DNA of 64,000 nucleotides from a beta proteobacterium AAP99 (lineage in GTDB: Bacteria; Pseudomonadota; Gammaproteobacteria; Burkholderiales; Burkholderiaceae_C). Made by a program: the position numbers and the translations under genes. Each line of letters opens with the position of its first letter. Position 1 is the first letter of the stretch. The stretch spans positions 22,252 to 86,251 of the forward strand of contig LJIA01000021.1 in NCBI GenBank assembly GCA_001295775.1, written 5' to 3'. Shown here piece by piece: positions 54,579 to 62,578 of the stretch. Under the pieces are notes generated by a model. That model saw only the letters and a list, made by a program, of their open reading frames with translations, searched no databases and was not told where the DNA came from.

Positions 54579-54600
54579 ATGCAGCGCTTGAAGACACCCC

Positions 54601-55515
54601 ATGGACCTGCCCAGCCTCAAGACCTTCGTTGCAGTCATGCGCCGCGGCAGCTTTGCCACTGTCGCGCGCGAGCAGGATGTGCATCCGTCCATCGTCTCGC
54701 GCACGATCGCGGCGCTGGAAGACGAACTGGGCTTTCGCCTGTTTCAGCGCACCACCCGCAAGCTCTCACCCACCGAGGCCGGCAGCCTTTACTTCATGCG
54801 CGTGGCGCCGCTGGTGGACGAACTGGAGCGTGCCCGCAGTGAGGCGCAGGACATCACGGCCGAGCCCGCCGGCGTGCTGCGCGTGACGGCCAGCCAGGCC
54901 TTCGGTTCCGCCTGGCTTGCGCCGCGCCTGACGGCACTGCGTGCGCGCTATCCGCAGCTCGCGCTCGAACTGGTGCTCAGTGACAGCGTGCTGGACATGG
55001 TGGCCGAGCGCATCGACCTGGCCATCCGCCTCGGGCCGCGGCCCGAAGTGGGCGGCGTGGCCACCCTGCTCATGCCGACGCACTACCGCGTGTGCGCCAG
55101 CCCTGCCTACCTGAAGCGCCACCCCGCGCCCAAGGCGCCGCAGGACCTGGAGGCGCATGAATGCGTGGTCATGCCGCTGCCCGGCTTTCGCACGCGTTGG
55201 CACTTCCGCCAGGCTGCAGGGCAGGCGGTGACGGAGGTCAGCGTGAACGGCCCGGTGGTGATCTCCAGCCCGGTGGGCCTGCACAGCAGCGCGTTGGCCG
55301 GCCTCGGGCCGGTGATGCTGCCCAGCTGGCTCGTGGGTGAGGATCTGCGCGCCGGCCGACTGATCGACCTGTTTCCCGACTGGGACGTCTCGGCCGGCAA
55401 CTTCGATACCGGGGCGTGGCTGATGTACCCCTCGCGCACCTATCTGCCGCTGAAGGTCCGAGCGTTCATCGACTTCCTGAAGCAGGTCACGGCCGAAGAA
55501 GCGCTGCGCACGTAA
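54601..55515 (+). CDS. LysR-family transcriptional regulator
   Basis: 304 aa. Helix-turn-helix at residues about 5-60 (LKTFVAVMRRGSFATVAREQDVHPSIVSRTIAALEDELGFRLFQRTTRKLSPTEAG), a linker helix, then the two-lobed effector domain (SQAFGSAWLAPRLTALRARYPQLALELVLSD, DLAIRLGPRP). Its inducer is unknown. It likely controls the divergent AhpD-like gene and itself. A bidirectional terminator follows. Confidence 0.93.
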   Translation: MDLPSLKTFVAVMRRGSFATVAREQDVHPSIVSRTIAALEDELGFRLFQRTTRKLSPTEAGSLYFMRVAPLVDELERARSEAQDITAEPAGVLRVTASQAFGSAWLAPRLTALRARYPQLALELVLSDSVLDMVAERIDLAIRLGPRPEVGGVATLLMPTHYRVCASPAYLKRHPAPKAPQDLEAHECVVMPLPGFRTRWHFRQAAGQAVTEVSVNGPVVISSPVGLHSSALAGLGPVMLPSWLVGEDLRAGRLIDLFPDWDVSAGNFDTGAWLMYPSRTYLPLKVRAFIDFLKQVTAEEALRT

Positions 55516-55518
55516 GTA

Positions 55519-55553
55519 CGCCCGGCGGATCGGGTGATCCGTCGGGCGCTTTG
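55519..55553. terminator. Bidirectional terminator after lysR
   Basis: CGCCCGGCGGATC (55519-55531) pairs with GATCCGTCGGGCG (55536-55548) with one mismatch, followed by CTTTG. It separates lysR from the convergent DUF4148 gene. Confidence 0.85.
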
Positions 55554-55575
55554 CGAAAGCGAGGGTGCCTGGCGA

Positions 55576-55953
55576 TCAGCGGCTGCGCATGGCCAGCAGC
55601 GAGTCACGCGCCGCCATCTCGATCTGGCGCTCCTGCGCTGGCGTGGTGAGCGTGGGGCTGGACTCCGAGCCGACACCCAAGCCCAGACGAGCGGCTTCGA
55701 TCACTTCGGCACGCACCTGTGCGGTGCTGCGCGTGGACGGACCGGCCAGGTTGAACACGCTGGGGCCGGACTCGGTGATCACGAACTGGCCGCTGCGCTG
55801 CGCAGCAAGAAGTTCTGCACGCACCTGTTCGCGGCTGACCTTGCTTGGGCCGGTTTCGAAGGTGAAGCCGTGCGGGTTGCTGTCGCCTGCGGCGAAGCTG
55901 GTGGCGGAGACAGCGGCCAGGCCGGCGGCGACGAGGATGGAACGGATCGACAT
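55576..55953 (-). CDS. DUF4148 exported protein
   Basis: 125 aa from ATG 55953, with AAAGGA seven bases upstream; an ATG at 55968 lacks a ribosome site. Signal peptide ending about residue 22 (ATSFA|AG). The mature part has two VRAEL/VRAEVIEAA repeats (REQVRAELLAAQRSGQ, TAQVRAEVIEAARLG) typical of DUF4148, a family almost confined to Burkholderiales. Function unknown. In relatives the gene is often paired with a stress-response system. Confidence 0.88.
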   Translation of the reverse strand: MSIRSILVAAGLAAVSATSFAAGDSNPHGFTFETGPSKVSREQVRAELLAAQRSGQFVITESGPSVFNLAGPSTRSTAQVRAEVIEAARLGLGVGSESSPTLTTPAQERQIEMAARDSLLAMRSR

Positions 55954-56148
55954 GATGTGTCCTTTCAAGGAGAAGAAGAGAAGCTCTGTTAGGGAATGTC
56001 TGATCGATCCGCTGAATCAGTTGAAGTGCAGGACCGATGCGAGTGAGTCGCCACGAGGTCGCGGGACTTACAGGCCCGGTCCTGCGCTTTGAGGCATAAG
56101 CTTTCTGCCGCAAGGCGAGGTACTTCGTGCGGGGTCTGCGTCGAAGCC

Positions 56149-56703
56149 TCAGCGCACCGAGGCAGCCTTGGCCCGCTCCATGGCCAGGGTGGCCAGGCCG
56201 CGGTCGCCGATCTCCTGGGTCATCGCGAAGCTCATGTGCGTGACCTTCCACTGCCCGTCGATCTTCTGCAGCTGCCAGGCGTAGTTGCCCACGGGCCGCC
56301 AGAGCTTGCCGTCGATCCAGTGGCGGCCGTCGACAAAGGCGCTGGCCGTGGCGCGATCGCCTTGTACCTGGGCCTTGACGTTGGAGAGTTCATGCCACGT
56401 GGCAGTGAAGCCGGGCACGATGCCGCGCCAGGCCGTCATCAGCTCGGCCGGTGTCATGGTGTTGGGCTGGCCACCCCACAGGCTCGTGTAGTCGATCACG
56501 ATCTTCGGTGCGAAGGCACGCTCGGCGAGGTCATAGCGGGCCAGGTCCACCGCGAGCGGGATGCTGGAGACCACGCTGATGACCTTGCTGGTCTCTGCAT
56601 CACCCACGGGCGCGAGTGGTTTGGCGACGTTGCTGCTCGCATGGGCGGCGCCGGTGATGAGCGCAGCTGCGGCAAGGGTTGACAGGGAGTGAATGACTTT
56701 CAT
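56149..56703 (-). CDS. NTF2-like (SnoaL-type) exported protein
   Basis: 184 aa. Signal peptide of ~22 residues (ALITGAAHA). The mature domain has the NTF2-like cone pattern: ARYDLAERAFAPKIVIDYTSLWGG, MTPAELMTAWRGIVPGFTATWHELSNVKAQVQGDRATASAFVDGRHWIDG, then W.LQKIDGQWKVTHMSFAMTQ. Such domains bind or isomerise small molecules; no catalytic pair can be asserted. It lies 42 bases downstream of the alpha/beta hydrolase on the same strand and is probably co-transcribed with it. Confidence 0.83.
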   Translation of the reverse strand: MKVIHSLSTLAAAALITGAAHASSNVAKPLAPVGDAETSKVISVVSSIPLAVDLARYDLAERAFAPKIVIDYTSLWGGQPNTMTPAELMTAWRGIVPGFTATWHELSNVKAQVQGDRATASAFVDGRHWIDGKLWRPVGNYAWQLQKIDGQWKVTHMSFAMTQEIGDRGLATLAMERAKAASVR

Positions 56704-56745
56704 GATGAGGCTCCTGGATGGATCAATCGAGTTCGGGGCTGGGGC

Positions 56746-57723
56746 TCAGAGCGTGGCCGCAAAGTGCGCGCGCACGGCGTCGGCAGAGCGGTCCACGGGC
56801 TGCTCGCGGTCGTAGAAGTCGAGCTGGTTCACACCGTCGAGCCAGAGCTCGGTCTTCTTGCCCTTGAGATTGCCCAGAAACTGGCGCGCACCTTGGGGGA
56901 TGGCCGCGGCCTCGCTGTGCACCACTAGGGTGGGCTGGGCCATGCGCGGTGCGAACTGTTGGGCGTCAAACGTGAGCCAGGCTTCCCAGCTCGCCACGTT
57001 GAAGCGGTTCTCCCACTGCGGGATCAGGCCGCGGTCCGCCTCGGTGTAGTAGGGCACCTGGAACATCACCGCGGTCTTGTCGGTGCTGGATGCGGCCAGG
57101 ACGAGGGTCGCCTTGCCGGTGCTGCGGAAAGCCTGCTCAGCCGTGCGGCTGGCGTTGATGAGGTTTTGCACGCTGGCGGCGCCGCCGTAGACCTGCTCGA
57201 CGATCCTTGCGTCATGCAGCCAGGGGGCGACGAGCGCCACGGACTTGATCGCAGGTGTCGTAGCCGCGGCCTGGGCCATGTAACCGGCGCTGGCGCAGAT
57301 GCCCAGGCCGCCGATGCGCTGGACGTCCACGTCACGGCGGGTCTGCAGGAAGCTCACTGCGGCGCGGATGTCCTCGGTCTTGGCCCTGGGGTTCTCCATG
57401 GCGCGCGGCAGACCGCCGCTTTCACCCCAGCTGCGGAAGTCGAAGGCCAGCGCGACCACGCCGCGCTCGGCCAGCTCACGGGCATAGCGCCCGGACATCT
57501 GTTCCTTGATGGTCATCCATGCGCCGGTGACCACGGCGGCCGGCGCCTTGTTGCGCGCGTTCACGCCCGTGGGGATGTACAGCGTGCCCACCAGCGTTTC
57601 GCCGCCGGAGATGAAGGTGACGCGCTCGGTGCGCACATCACTGGCCAGTGCCGTGCCGGTCAACCCGAGGGCGAGCGTGGCGGCAACAGACTGGGTGATC
57701 TTGCTGAAAGAGAAGAGGTTCAT
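56746..57723 (-). CDS. Exported alpha/beta hydrolase
   Basis: 325 aa. Signal peptide ~27 residues (LALGLTGTALA). Alpha/beta hydrolase core: APAAVVTGAWMTIKEQM, VALAFDFRSWGESGG, DIRAAVSFLQTRRDVDVQRIGGLGICASAGYMAQ. The nucleophile elbow reads G-I-C-A-S-A-G rather than the usual GxSxG. The cysteine may be the nucleophile, as in dienelactone hydrolases, or the serine two residues on. The acid and the histidine of the triad are not clear by eye. Substrate unknown. Confidence 0.82.
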   Translation of the reverse strand: MNLFSFSKITQSVAATLALGLTGTALASDVRTERVTFISGGETLVGTLYIPTGVNARNKAPAAVVTGAWMTIKEQMSGRYARELAERGVVALAFDFRSWGESGGLPRAMENPRAKTEDIRAAVSFLQTRRDVDVQRIGGLGICASAGYMAQAAATTPAIKSVALVAPWLHDARIVEQVYGGAASVQNLINASRTAEQAFRSTGKATLVLAASSTDKTAVMFQVPYYTEADRGLIPQWENRFNVASWEAWLTFDAQQFAPRMAQPTLVVHSEAAAIPQGARQFLGNLKGKKTELWLDGVNQLDFYDREQPVDRSADAVRAHFAATL

Positions 57724-57915
57724 GACGGGCTCCTTGAGAGTGAATGCAGGGTTTGCTTGCCTGCCCGCGCTTCGGCGTGTCGAACGTCGCTGGCATGGAA
57801 GGCATTCTGGGCAAGCGGAGCCGGCTTGCTCAGAGCGAATCCTGCGGTGTTGGGGGGTGAATCTTGCGCTGCTGGTCTCGTGGGCAGCAGGGCCGCCGGC
57901 GGCCGGGGCGATCGC

Positions 57916-58224
57916 TCAGCGCGCGCTGCGGTACAGCGAGAGCGCCAGACGCAGCGCGCGCCAGCTGACCAGACCGATGCGCAGCAGTCGGCCGCCCGTG
58001 GCAGCGGGACGCCGCATCATGAGCGTGAGCGCCAGACTGGCGGCCGCGATGGCGATGGGCGAGTGGGTGAGCTGGCGCAGGGTGCGGACACCGCCGTCCA
58101 CGCGCGCCAGTGTCGGCGCGAGCTGCTGCGCATCAGTCGTCAGCGCAATGCGGCGGGCGTCGCTGGCCTGCAGCAGCGCGCGCTTGCGCGCATGCAGGCT
58201 GGGCGGTGTGTCCTGCGCGCTCAC
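57916..58224 (-). CDS. YqjK-like protein
   Basis: 102 aa from GTG 58224, which overlaps the preceding gene's stop (GTGA). Basic N-terminus (SLHARKRALLQASDARRIALTTDAQQLAP), one hydrophobic stretch (HSPIAIAAASLALTLMM) and a final GGRLLRIGLVSWRALRLALSLYRSAR, which resembles the end of YqjK. It is the third gene of the YqjD/YqjE/YqjK-type trio. The trio in Escherichia coli is linked to ribosome binding at the membrane and stationary phase. Function of this one is unknown. Confidence 0.75.
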   Translation of the reverse strand: MSAQDTPPSLHARKRALLQASDARRIALTTDAQQLAPTLARVDGGVRTLRQLTHSPIAIAAASLALTLMMRRPAATGGRLLRIGLVSWRALRLALSLYRSAR

Positions 58225-58607
58225 GGTTTGGGTGCGGTGTCGTCTGCCGCCGCGCTGCCCTCCAGCGCAGCGCGGTCCCGCTTCAGTTCCGCAATGCTCG
58301 CGGTGAACAGCGTGGATTGCGAACGCGCCAGGTTCAGCGCATTGGCCAGCGCCCAGAGGCCAGCGAGGGTGTAGAGCAGCAGCGCGAGACCAATGCCCAG
58401 CCAACGGTGGCTGTCCCAGAGCAGGATGGTGAGCGCCACGCCGGCTGCGAGCACGGCAAAGGCCAGCAGCAGGGCCGCGGCAATGCTGTAGGCCAGCAGC
58501 GCGGCGATGCGCTGCTTCTCCTCCTGCACCTCGATACCCAGCAGTTCCAGGCGGATCTGCGCCACGGCCAGCGCGTTGCCGGCCATGCGGCGCAGGGTGT
58601 CGAGCAT
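58221..58607 (-). CDS. YqjE-like phage-holin-family membrane protein
   Basis: 128 aa. An N-terminal amphipathic helix (LAVAQIRLELLGIEVQEEKQRI) precedes two membrane helices (about 38-60 and 67-90). The DUF1469/YqjE pattern LELL..E..EEK.R...L is present. It starts 4 bases after the DUF883 gene and overlaps the YqjK-like gene. Confidence 0.87.
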   Translation of the reverse strand: MLDTLRRMAGNALAVAQIRLELLGIEVQEEKQRIAALLAYSIAAALLLAFAVLAAGVALTILLWDSHRWLGIGLALLLYTLAGLWALANALNLARSQSTLFTASIAELKRDRAALEGSAAADDTAPKP

Positions 58608-58611
58608 GGCT

Positions 58612-58923
58612 TCAGCGCCGGCCGATCAGCAGGCCGATGAGCACGCCGACACCGGCGGCAATCCCGATCGACTGCCAGGGATTCTCATGCACGTAGTCGT
58701 CGGTGGACTTGGCGACTTCCTTGACCTTCTTGGTCAGCGCGTGCTCGGCATCGAGCAGCTTGTCCTGCGCGAGCTTGATCTTCTCGCGCAGCTTGCCCTG
58801 CATGTCGCGCATCTCGGCGCTGGCGTCCTTGCTGCCGCTGGCCACGAGCGCGTCGATGTCGCTCATCACAAGCTTCAGGTCGGTGATCAGGCGTTCCTTG
58901 GCGGCGGTGGTGCTGTCTGACAT
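58612..58923 (-). CDS. DUF883 (ElaB/YqjD-like) membrane-anchored protein
   Basis: 103 aa from ATG 58923 with AAGGAG upstream. A long N-terminal helix (ITDLKLVMSDIDALVASGSKDASAEMRDMQGKLREKIKLAQ) is followed by the family motif STDDYVHENPWQSIGIAAGVGVLIGLLIGRR, a C-terminal membrane anchor. Such proteins tether to the inner membrane and bind ribosomes in stationary phase in E. coli. It is the first gene of the trio. Confidence 0.93.
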   Translation of the reverse strand: MSDSTTAAKERLITDLKLVMSDIDALVASGSKDASAEMRDMQGKLREKIKLAQDKLLDAEHALTKKVKEVAKSTDDYVHENPWQSIGIAAGVGVLIGLLIGRR

Positions 58924-59030
58924 GAGCGGCTCCTTGTCGAAGGTCTGCGGGGCGCTCCATGCTGCATGGCGCGCGTGGCTGCAGTGTGACCGGGCGCAGG
59001 GAGCGGTGTTCCCGGGCTGCGCCAAAGTGC

Positions 59031-59095
59031 ATTCCGCTTGTCTGGCGGGCTTCTTCAGGCATTTTGGCCTGAAAAGCCGCTCTGGGAGCCAATCT
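59031..59095 (+). repeat. Dispersed hairpin repeat, copy 4
   Basis: Begins ATTCCGCTTGTCTGGCGGGC. It contains a near-perfect hairpin: GGCTT (59048-59052) and TTCAGGC pair with GCCTGAA and AAGCC (59074-59078), with one bulged C. It ends GGGAGCCAATCT like copy 2. It lies between the DUF883 and AraC genes. Confidence 0.82.
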
Positions 59096-59125
59096 TTGTT
59101 TCCGGATGCGGGCTTGGGCCTGCGT

Positions 59126-59965
59126 TCAGCCCGCGCGCCAGGCGCCCGGGGTCGTGCCCACTGCGCGCTTGAAGTGATCGGCAAAGCGCTTGGTGTCCTT
59201 GTAGCCCACGGCATAGGCCACCTGCTCCACGGCCATGCGGCTCGCGCGCAGCAGGGTCTGGGCCCGTTCCATGCGCCGCGCGATCAGCCACTGGTGCGGG
59301 CTGGTGCCGGTGGCCTGCTTGAAGGCACGCGAGAAGTGAAACGGGCTCATGTTGGCTTGCGCCGCCAGCACTTCCAGCGGCAGATCATCGGCCAGATGGG
59401 CCTGCAGATAGTCGATCGAGCGGGCAATCCGCCCGTCCGTTGCGGCACGACCGCCGGCCTGCACCTCGGGCCGTTGCTGCTGGACGATCTGCGCGACCTG
59501 CGCGGCCAGACCCAGGGCCAGCGTGTCGCGATACAGGCGCGGGCTGTCGGCATCGGCCTGTTGCAGCGTGAGCGCGAGCTGCACCAGCAGCGGGTTCTGC
59601 GCACCGACCACCGGCTCGAAGCCGGCCGCGTCGTGCAGGCCGGCCTGCTTGAGCAGGTTGCGGTCCACGAACAGGTTGAGCATGTCCTGCTGGCCGTCCC
59701 AGCGGCAGAAGCCGTCCATGCCCTGCGGGAAGATCCAGCCGCTGCCGGCAGCCAGCGGGATGGGCTGCATGCGGTCGCTGCCGTAGGCCGCACTGTGCTG
59801 CGGCTGATCGCGCAGCACCAGCCCGACCATCACCTGCTCCGCCTTGAAGCCGCCTTCGCCCGGTGCGAGCTGCGCCACCACGCCCTGCACTCCGCTGATC
59901 GGCGCGCTGCGCTCGGCCAGGGTATCGGCCAGCGGCAGACCGTGCGGAGGGAGGATCGCGTTCAC
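59126..59965 (-). CDS. AraC-family transcriptional regulator
   Basis: 279 aa. The N-terminal ~170 residues form a ligand-sensing domain with no clear cupin motif. The C-terminal AraC double helix-turn-helix runs from about residue 180: DLPLEVLAAQANMSPFHFSRAFKQATGTSPHQWLIARRMERAQTLL and the second half VAYAVGYKDTKRFADHFKRAVGTTPGAWR. Inducer and target unknown. It is divergent from pfkA, 151 bases between starts, so pfkA could be a target. Confidence 0.93.
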   Translation of the reverse strand: MNAILPPHGLPLADTLAERSAPISGVQGVVAQLAPGEGGFKAEQVMVGLVLRDQPQHSAAYGSDRMQPIPLAAGSGWIFPQGMDGFCRWDGQQDMLNLFVDRNLLKQAGLHDAAGFEPVVGAQNPLLVQLALTLQQADADSPRLYRDTLALGLAAQVAQIVQQQRPEVQAGGRAATDGRIARSIDYLQAHLADDLPLEVLAAQANMSPFHFSRAFKQATGTSPHQWLIARRMERAQTLLRASRMAVEQVAYAVGYKDTKRFADHFKRAVGTTPGAWRAG

Positions 59966-60116
59966 GGGGAGAGCTTAGGTGCGCAAGGCGCGCGCATCCA
60001 TGGCGGTTAGTACGGGCCGAATGCAGCGCGGCTCGGTACAAACCCGATGCTCGCGGTGCGCACTGTTGTACCTTTGCGCAGGCATCAAGAGGGGCTTGCA
60101 GGGAGCAGACACAGAC

Positions 60117-61241
60117 ATGAGCAGCATGCGCGTCGGAATTCTCACAGGCGGTGGAGACTGCCCCGGCCTGAACGCGGTGATCCGCGCGGTGACCAAGGCG
60201 CTGATCAAGACCTGCGGTGCGGAGGTGATCGGCATCGAGGACGGCTACCTCGGTCTGATCGAACAGCGCGTGCGGCCGCTGGACCTGCGCGCGGTGGCGG
60301 GCATCCTCACGCGCGGCGGCACCATCCTGGGCACGCACAACGCCGCCAACCCCTTCAACTGGCAGGGCCGCGATGTCTCGGCGCAGTGCGCAGAGTTTGC
60401 GCGGTCACAAGGCCTGCAGGCCATCGTGGTGATCGGCGGCGACGGCACCATGGCCATCTCCCACAAGTTCTCTCAGTACGGCATCGGCATGGTCGGCGTG
60501 CCCAAGACCATCGACAACGACCTGCTGCATACCGAGCGCACCTTCGGCTTCGACACCGCCGTGGCCGTGGTGGCCGATGCGCTGGACCGCCTGCAGACCA
60601 CGGCACAGAGCCATCACCGTGTGATGCTGGTGGAGACCATGGGCCGCTATGCCGGCTGGATTGCACTCGAAGCCGGCCTGGCTGGCGGGGCAGACGTGAT
60701 CCTGCTGCCCGAAGTGCCCTACGACATCGAGGCAATTGCCGAGGTCTGCCGCCGCCGAGAAGCCCGGCAACGCTTCACGCTGATCTGCGTGGCCGAAGGC
60801 GCGGCACCCGCCGGTGGCAGCATGACCGTAGCCGGCACGGTCGCCGGCTCTCACGACCCGGTGCGCCTGGGCGGCGTGGCCAATGTGCTCAAGCTCGCCT
60901 TGGAGCAGCGGCTCACGAGCGAGGTGCGCGCCACCATCCTCGGCCACATCCAGCGCGGCGGCACGCCCACGCCCTTCGACCGCGTTTTGGCGACGCAGTT
61001 TGGCGTGCATGCCGCGGAGCTCGTGCGTGCCGGTCAGTTCAACCGCCTGGTGGTGCTGCGCGAGGGCCGCATCGCCAGCGTGCCCCTGGCCGATGTGGCC
61101 GGCGGCATCCGCACCGTGCCCCTGGATCATCCGCTGCTGACCGTAGCGCGATCGATCGGCGTGAGCCTGGGCGTGGCGGGCGCTCCGGATGTGGGTGCGC
61201 AGCGCATCGCCGCCGCGGCCGACGAGCCCGCGGGCGAATGA
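60117..61241 (+). CDS. pfkA: 6-phosphofructokinase, G104/K124 subclass
   Basis: 374 aa from ATG 60117; a frame open back to 59979 lacks a ribosome site. It has the PFK motifs GILTGGGDCPGLNAVIRA, GGDGTMA, PKTIDND, MGRYAGWIALEAGLAGGAD and LGHIQRGGTPTPFDRVLAT. The catalytic aspartate is in TIDND. At the phosphoryl-donor positions it has G in GGDG (ATP-type) but K in PKTIDND (common in PPi-dependent enzymes). This combination also occurs in ATP-dependent actinobacterial PFKs, so the donor must be tested. It phosphorylates fructose-6-phosphate. It overlaps a chromate-transporter half gene by four bases. Confidence 0.93.
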   Translation: MSSMRVGILTGGGDCPGLNAVIRAVTKALIKTCGAEVIGIEDGYLGLIEQRVRPLDLRAVAGILTRGGTILGTHNAANPFNWQGRDVSAQCAEFARSQGLQAIVVIGGDGTMAISHKFSQYGIGMVGVPKTIDNDLLHTERTFGFDTAVAVVADALDRLQTTAQSHHRVMLVETMGRYAGWIALEAGLAGGADVILLPEVPYDIEAIAEVCRRREARQRFTLICVAEGAAPAGGSMTVAGTVAGSHDPVRLGGVANVLKLALEQRLTSEVRATILGHIQRGGTPTPFDRVLATQFGVHAAELVRAGQFNRLVVLREGRIASVPLADVAGGIRTVPLDHPLLTVARSIGVSLGVAGAPDVGAQRIAAAADEPAGE

Positions 61242-61849
61242 TGGCGGAGCAGGACACCTCGCCCGCACTGCAGCGGCCGGCATCAGCCACGGAACTCTTC
61301 ATCGCCTTCACCCTGCTGGCCCTGCAGGGCTTTGGCGGCGTGCTGGCCGTGGCGCAGCGCGTGCTCGTGGATCAGCGCAGGTGGCTCAAGCGCGAGGAGT
61401 TTCTGGAGCTGCTCTCCGTGGGCCAGGTGCTGCCCGGCCCGAACGTGTGCAACCTGGCGTTGATGATCGGTGACCGCTTCTTCGGCCTGCGCGGCGCCTT
61501 TGCCGCCCTGGCCGGGATGATGGCGGTGCCGCTGCTGATCGTGCTCGCGCTCACGGCGGTGTACGTGCACTGGTCCGGCCACCCCATGGTGGCAGGCGCA
61601 CTGCGTGGCATGGCGGCGGTGTCTGCGGGACTCATCATCGGCAGCGCGCTGAAGCTCATGCCGGCCCTGCTGAAGAATCCCATGGGCCTGCCGGTGTGCG
61701 TGGCCCTGGCCGCCGCCACCTTCGTGGGCATCGCCATCATGCGCTGGCCGCTGCTGTGGGTGCTGTTGGTGCTCTGCGCCATCGGATGGGCCTACGCCTA
61801 TCGATGCATCCGTGCCGAGGCCATGCGCAAGGATGGGGGCGCAACATGA
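61238..61849 (+). CDS. chrA: Chromate transporter, N-terminal half (ChrA family, short form)
   Basis: 203 aa; ATG 61238 and 61241 are both possible. One CHR domain of about five to six helices: FIAFTLLALQGFGGVLAVAQRVLVDQRRWLKREEFLELLSVGQVLPGPNVCNLALMIGDRFFGLRGA. The GF/LGGV and QVLPGPN motifs are the ChrA signatures. It pairs with the following gene to make a full-length exporter. Its start overlaps the pfkA stop (ATGA), implying translational coupling. Substrate may be chromate or another oxyanion. Confidence 0.9.
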   Translation: MMAEQDTSPALQRPASATELFIAFTLLALQGFGGVLAVAQRVLVDQRRWLKREEFLELLSVGQVLPGPNVCNLALMIGDRFFGLRGAFAALAGMMAVPLLIVLALTAVYVHWSGHPMVAGALRGMAAVSAGLIIGSALKLMPALLKNPMGLPVCVALAAATFVGIAIMRWPLLWVLLVLCAIGWAYAYRCIRAEAMRKDGGAT

Positions 61850-62370
61850 GCCTGGCGCAGTGGTTCGACGTCTTCCTCCACTTTCTGATGCTCTCGCTGC
61901 TTGCGATCGGCGGGGCCATCAGCACCGCGCCGGACATGCACCGCTATCTGGTCGGGCAAAGCGGCCTGTTGACGGACGCCCAATTCAACGCCTCGATCGC
62001 CATTGCGCAGGCCGCGCCGGGGCCCAACGTGCTCTTTGTGGCCGTGATGGGCTATCAGGCCGGTGGCCTGTTGGGCGTGGCCGCGACCATGCTGGGCATC
62101 ATGCTGCCGTCCACCACGCTGGCGCTCGCCGCAGCACGCTGGGGCGGCGCGCGGCGCGACTGGCCGAGCGTGCGCGCCTTCACTGCGGGCCTGGCGCCCG
62201 TGACCATCACCCTGTTCATTGCCACGGCCTGGATCCTCACGGTACAGACGCCCGGCTGGAAGCACTGGCTGGCCACGGCCGTTGCCGCCGTGCTGGTCTG
62301 GCGCACCAAGCTGCATCTGCTCGTGCTGATCGGCGCCGGGGCGGTACTCGGCGCGCTTGGCTGGATCTAG
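61846..62370 (+). CDS. chrA: Chromate transporter, C-terminal half (ChrA family, short form)
   Basis: 174 aa from ATG 61846, overlapping the previous stop (ATGA). Also one CHR domain: FDVFLHFLMLSLLAIGGAISTAPDMHRYLVGQSGLLTDAQFNASIAIAQAAPGPNVLFVAVMGYQAGG, with the matching AQAAPGPN motif. Short-chain ChrA proteins occur as such two-gene pairs and form antiparallel heterodimers in membranes. The operon pfkA-chrA-chrA is unusual. Confidence 0.9.
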   Translation: MSLAQWFDVFLHFLMLSLLAIGGAISTAPDMHRYLVGQSGLLTDAQFNASIAIAQAAPGPNVLFVAVMGYQAGGLLGVAATMLGIMLPSTTLALAAARWGGARRDWPSVRAFTAGLAPVTITLFIATAWILTVQTPGWKHWLATAVAAVLVWRTKLHLLVLIGAGAVLGALGWI

Positions 62371-62430
62371 TGGCGGTTGCGCATGACGGGCGCGGCCAGC
62401 GCAACAGAAGCGCAACAGACTGCGAATTGG

Positions 62431-62453
62431 CCGGAAAAGCCCCGCTTTTTCGG
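62431..62453. terminator. Terminator-like hairpin downstream of the chrA pair
   Basis: CCGGAAAAGC (62431-62440) pairs with GCTTTTTCGG (62444-62453) with one G-T wobble. The T tract is inside the stem, so strength is uncertain. Confidence 0.55.
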
Positions 62454-62578
62454 CTCAAGCCTGGCCGCCATCAATCGATAACTTGGGAACAGATTCGTCT
62501 GACATTTAACGAATCCGTAGAACGCCGACAACAACGAGGATCCGGCGTCCCTGTATCGACCCTCAAGGAGTGACCGTC

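Noticed and set aside
56959..60010. Long plus-strand frames of 471 and 435 codons over the hydrolase and AraC region
   Set aside because: Cross several confirmed minus-strand genes and the dispersed repeat; no conserved domains visible.
60117..61241. Annotating the phosphofructokinase as PPi-dependent
   Set aside because: The GGDG glycine argues for ATP and the lysine alone is not decisive; left open as a finding.
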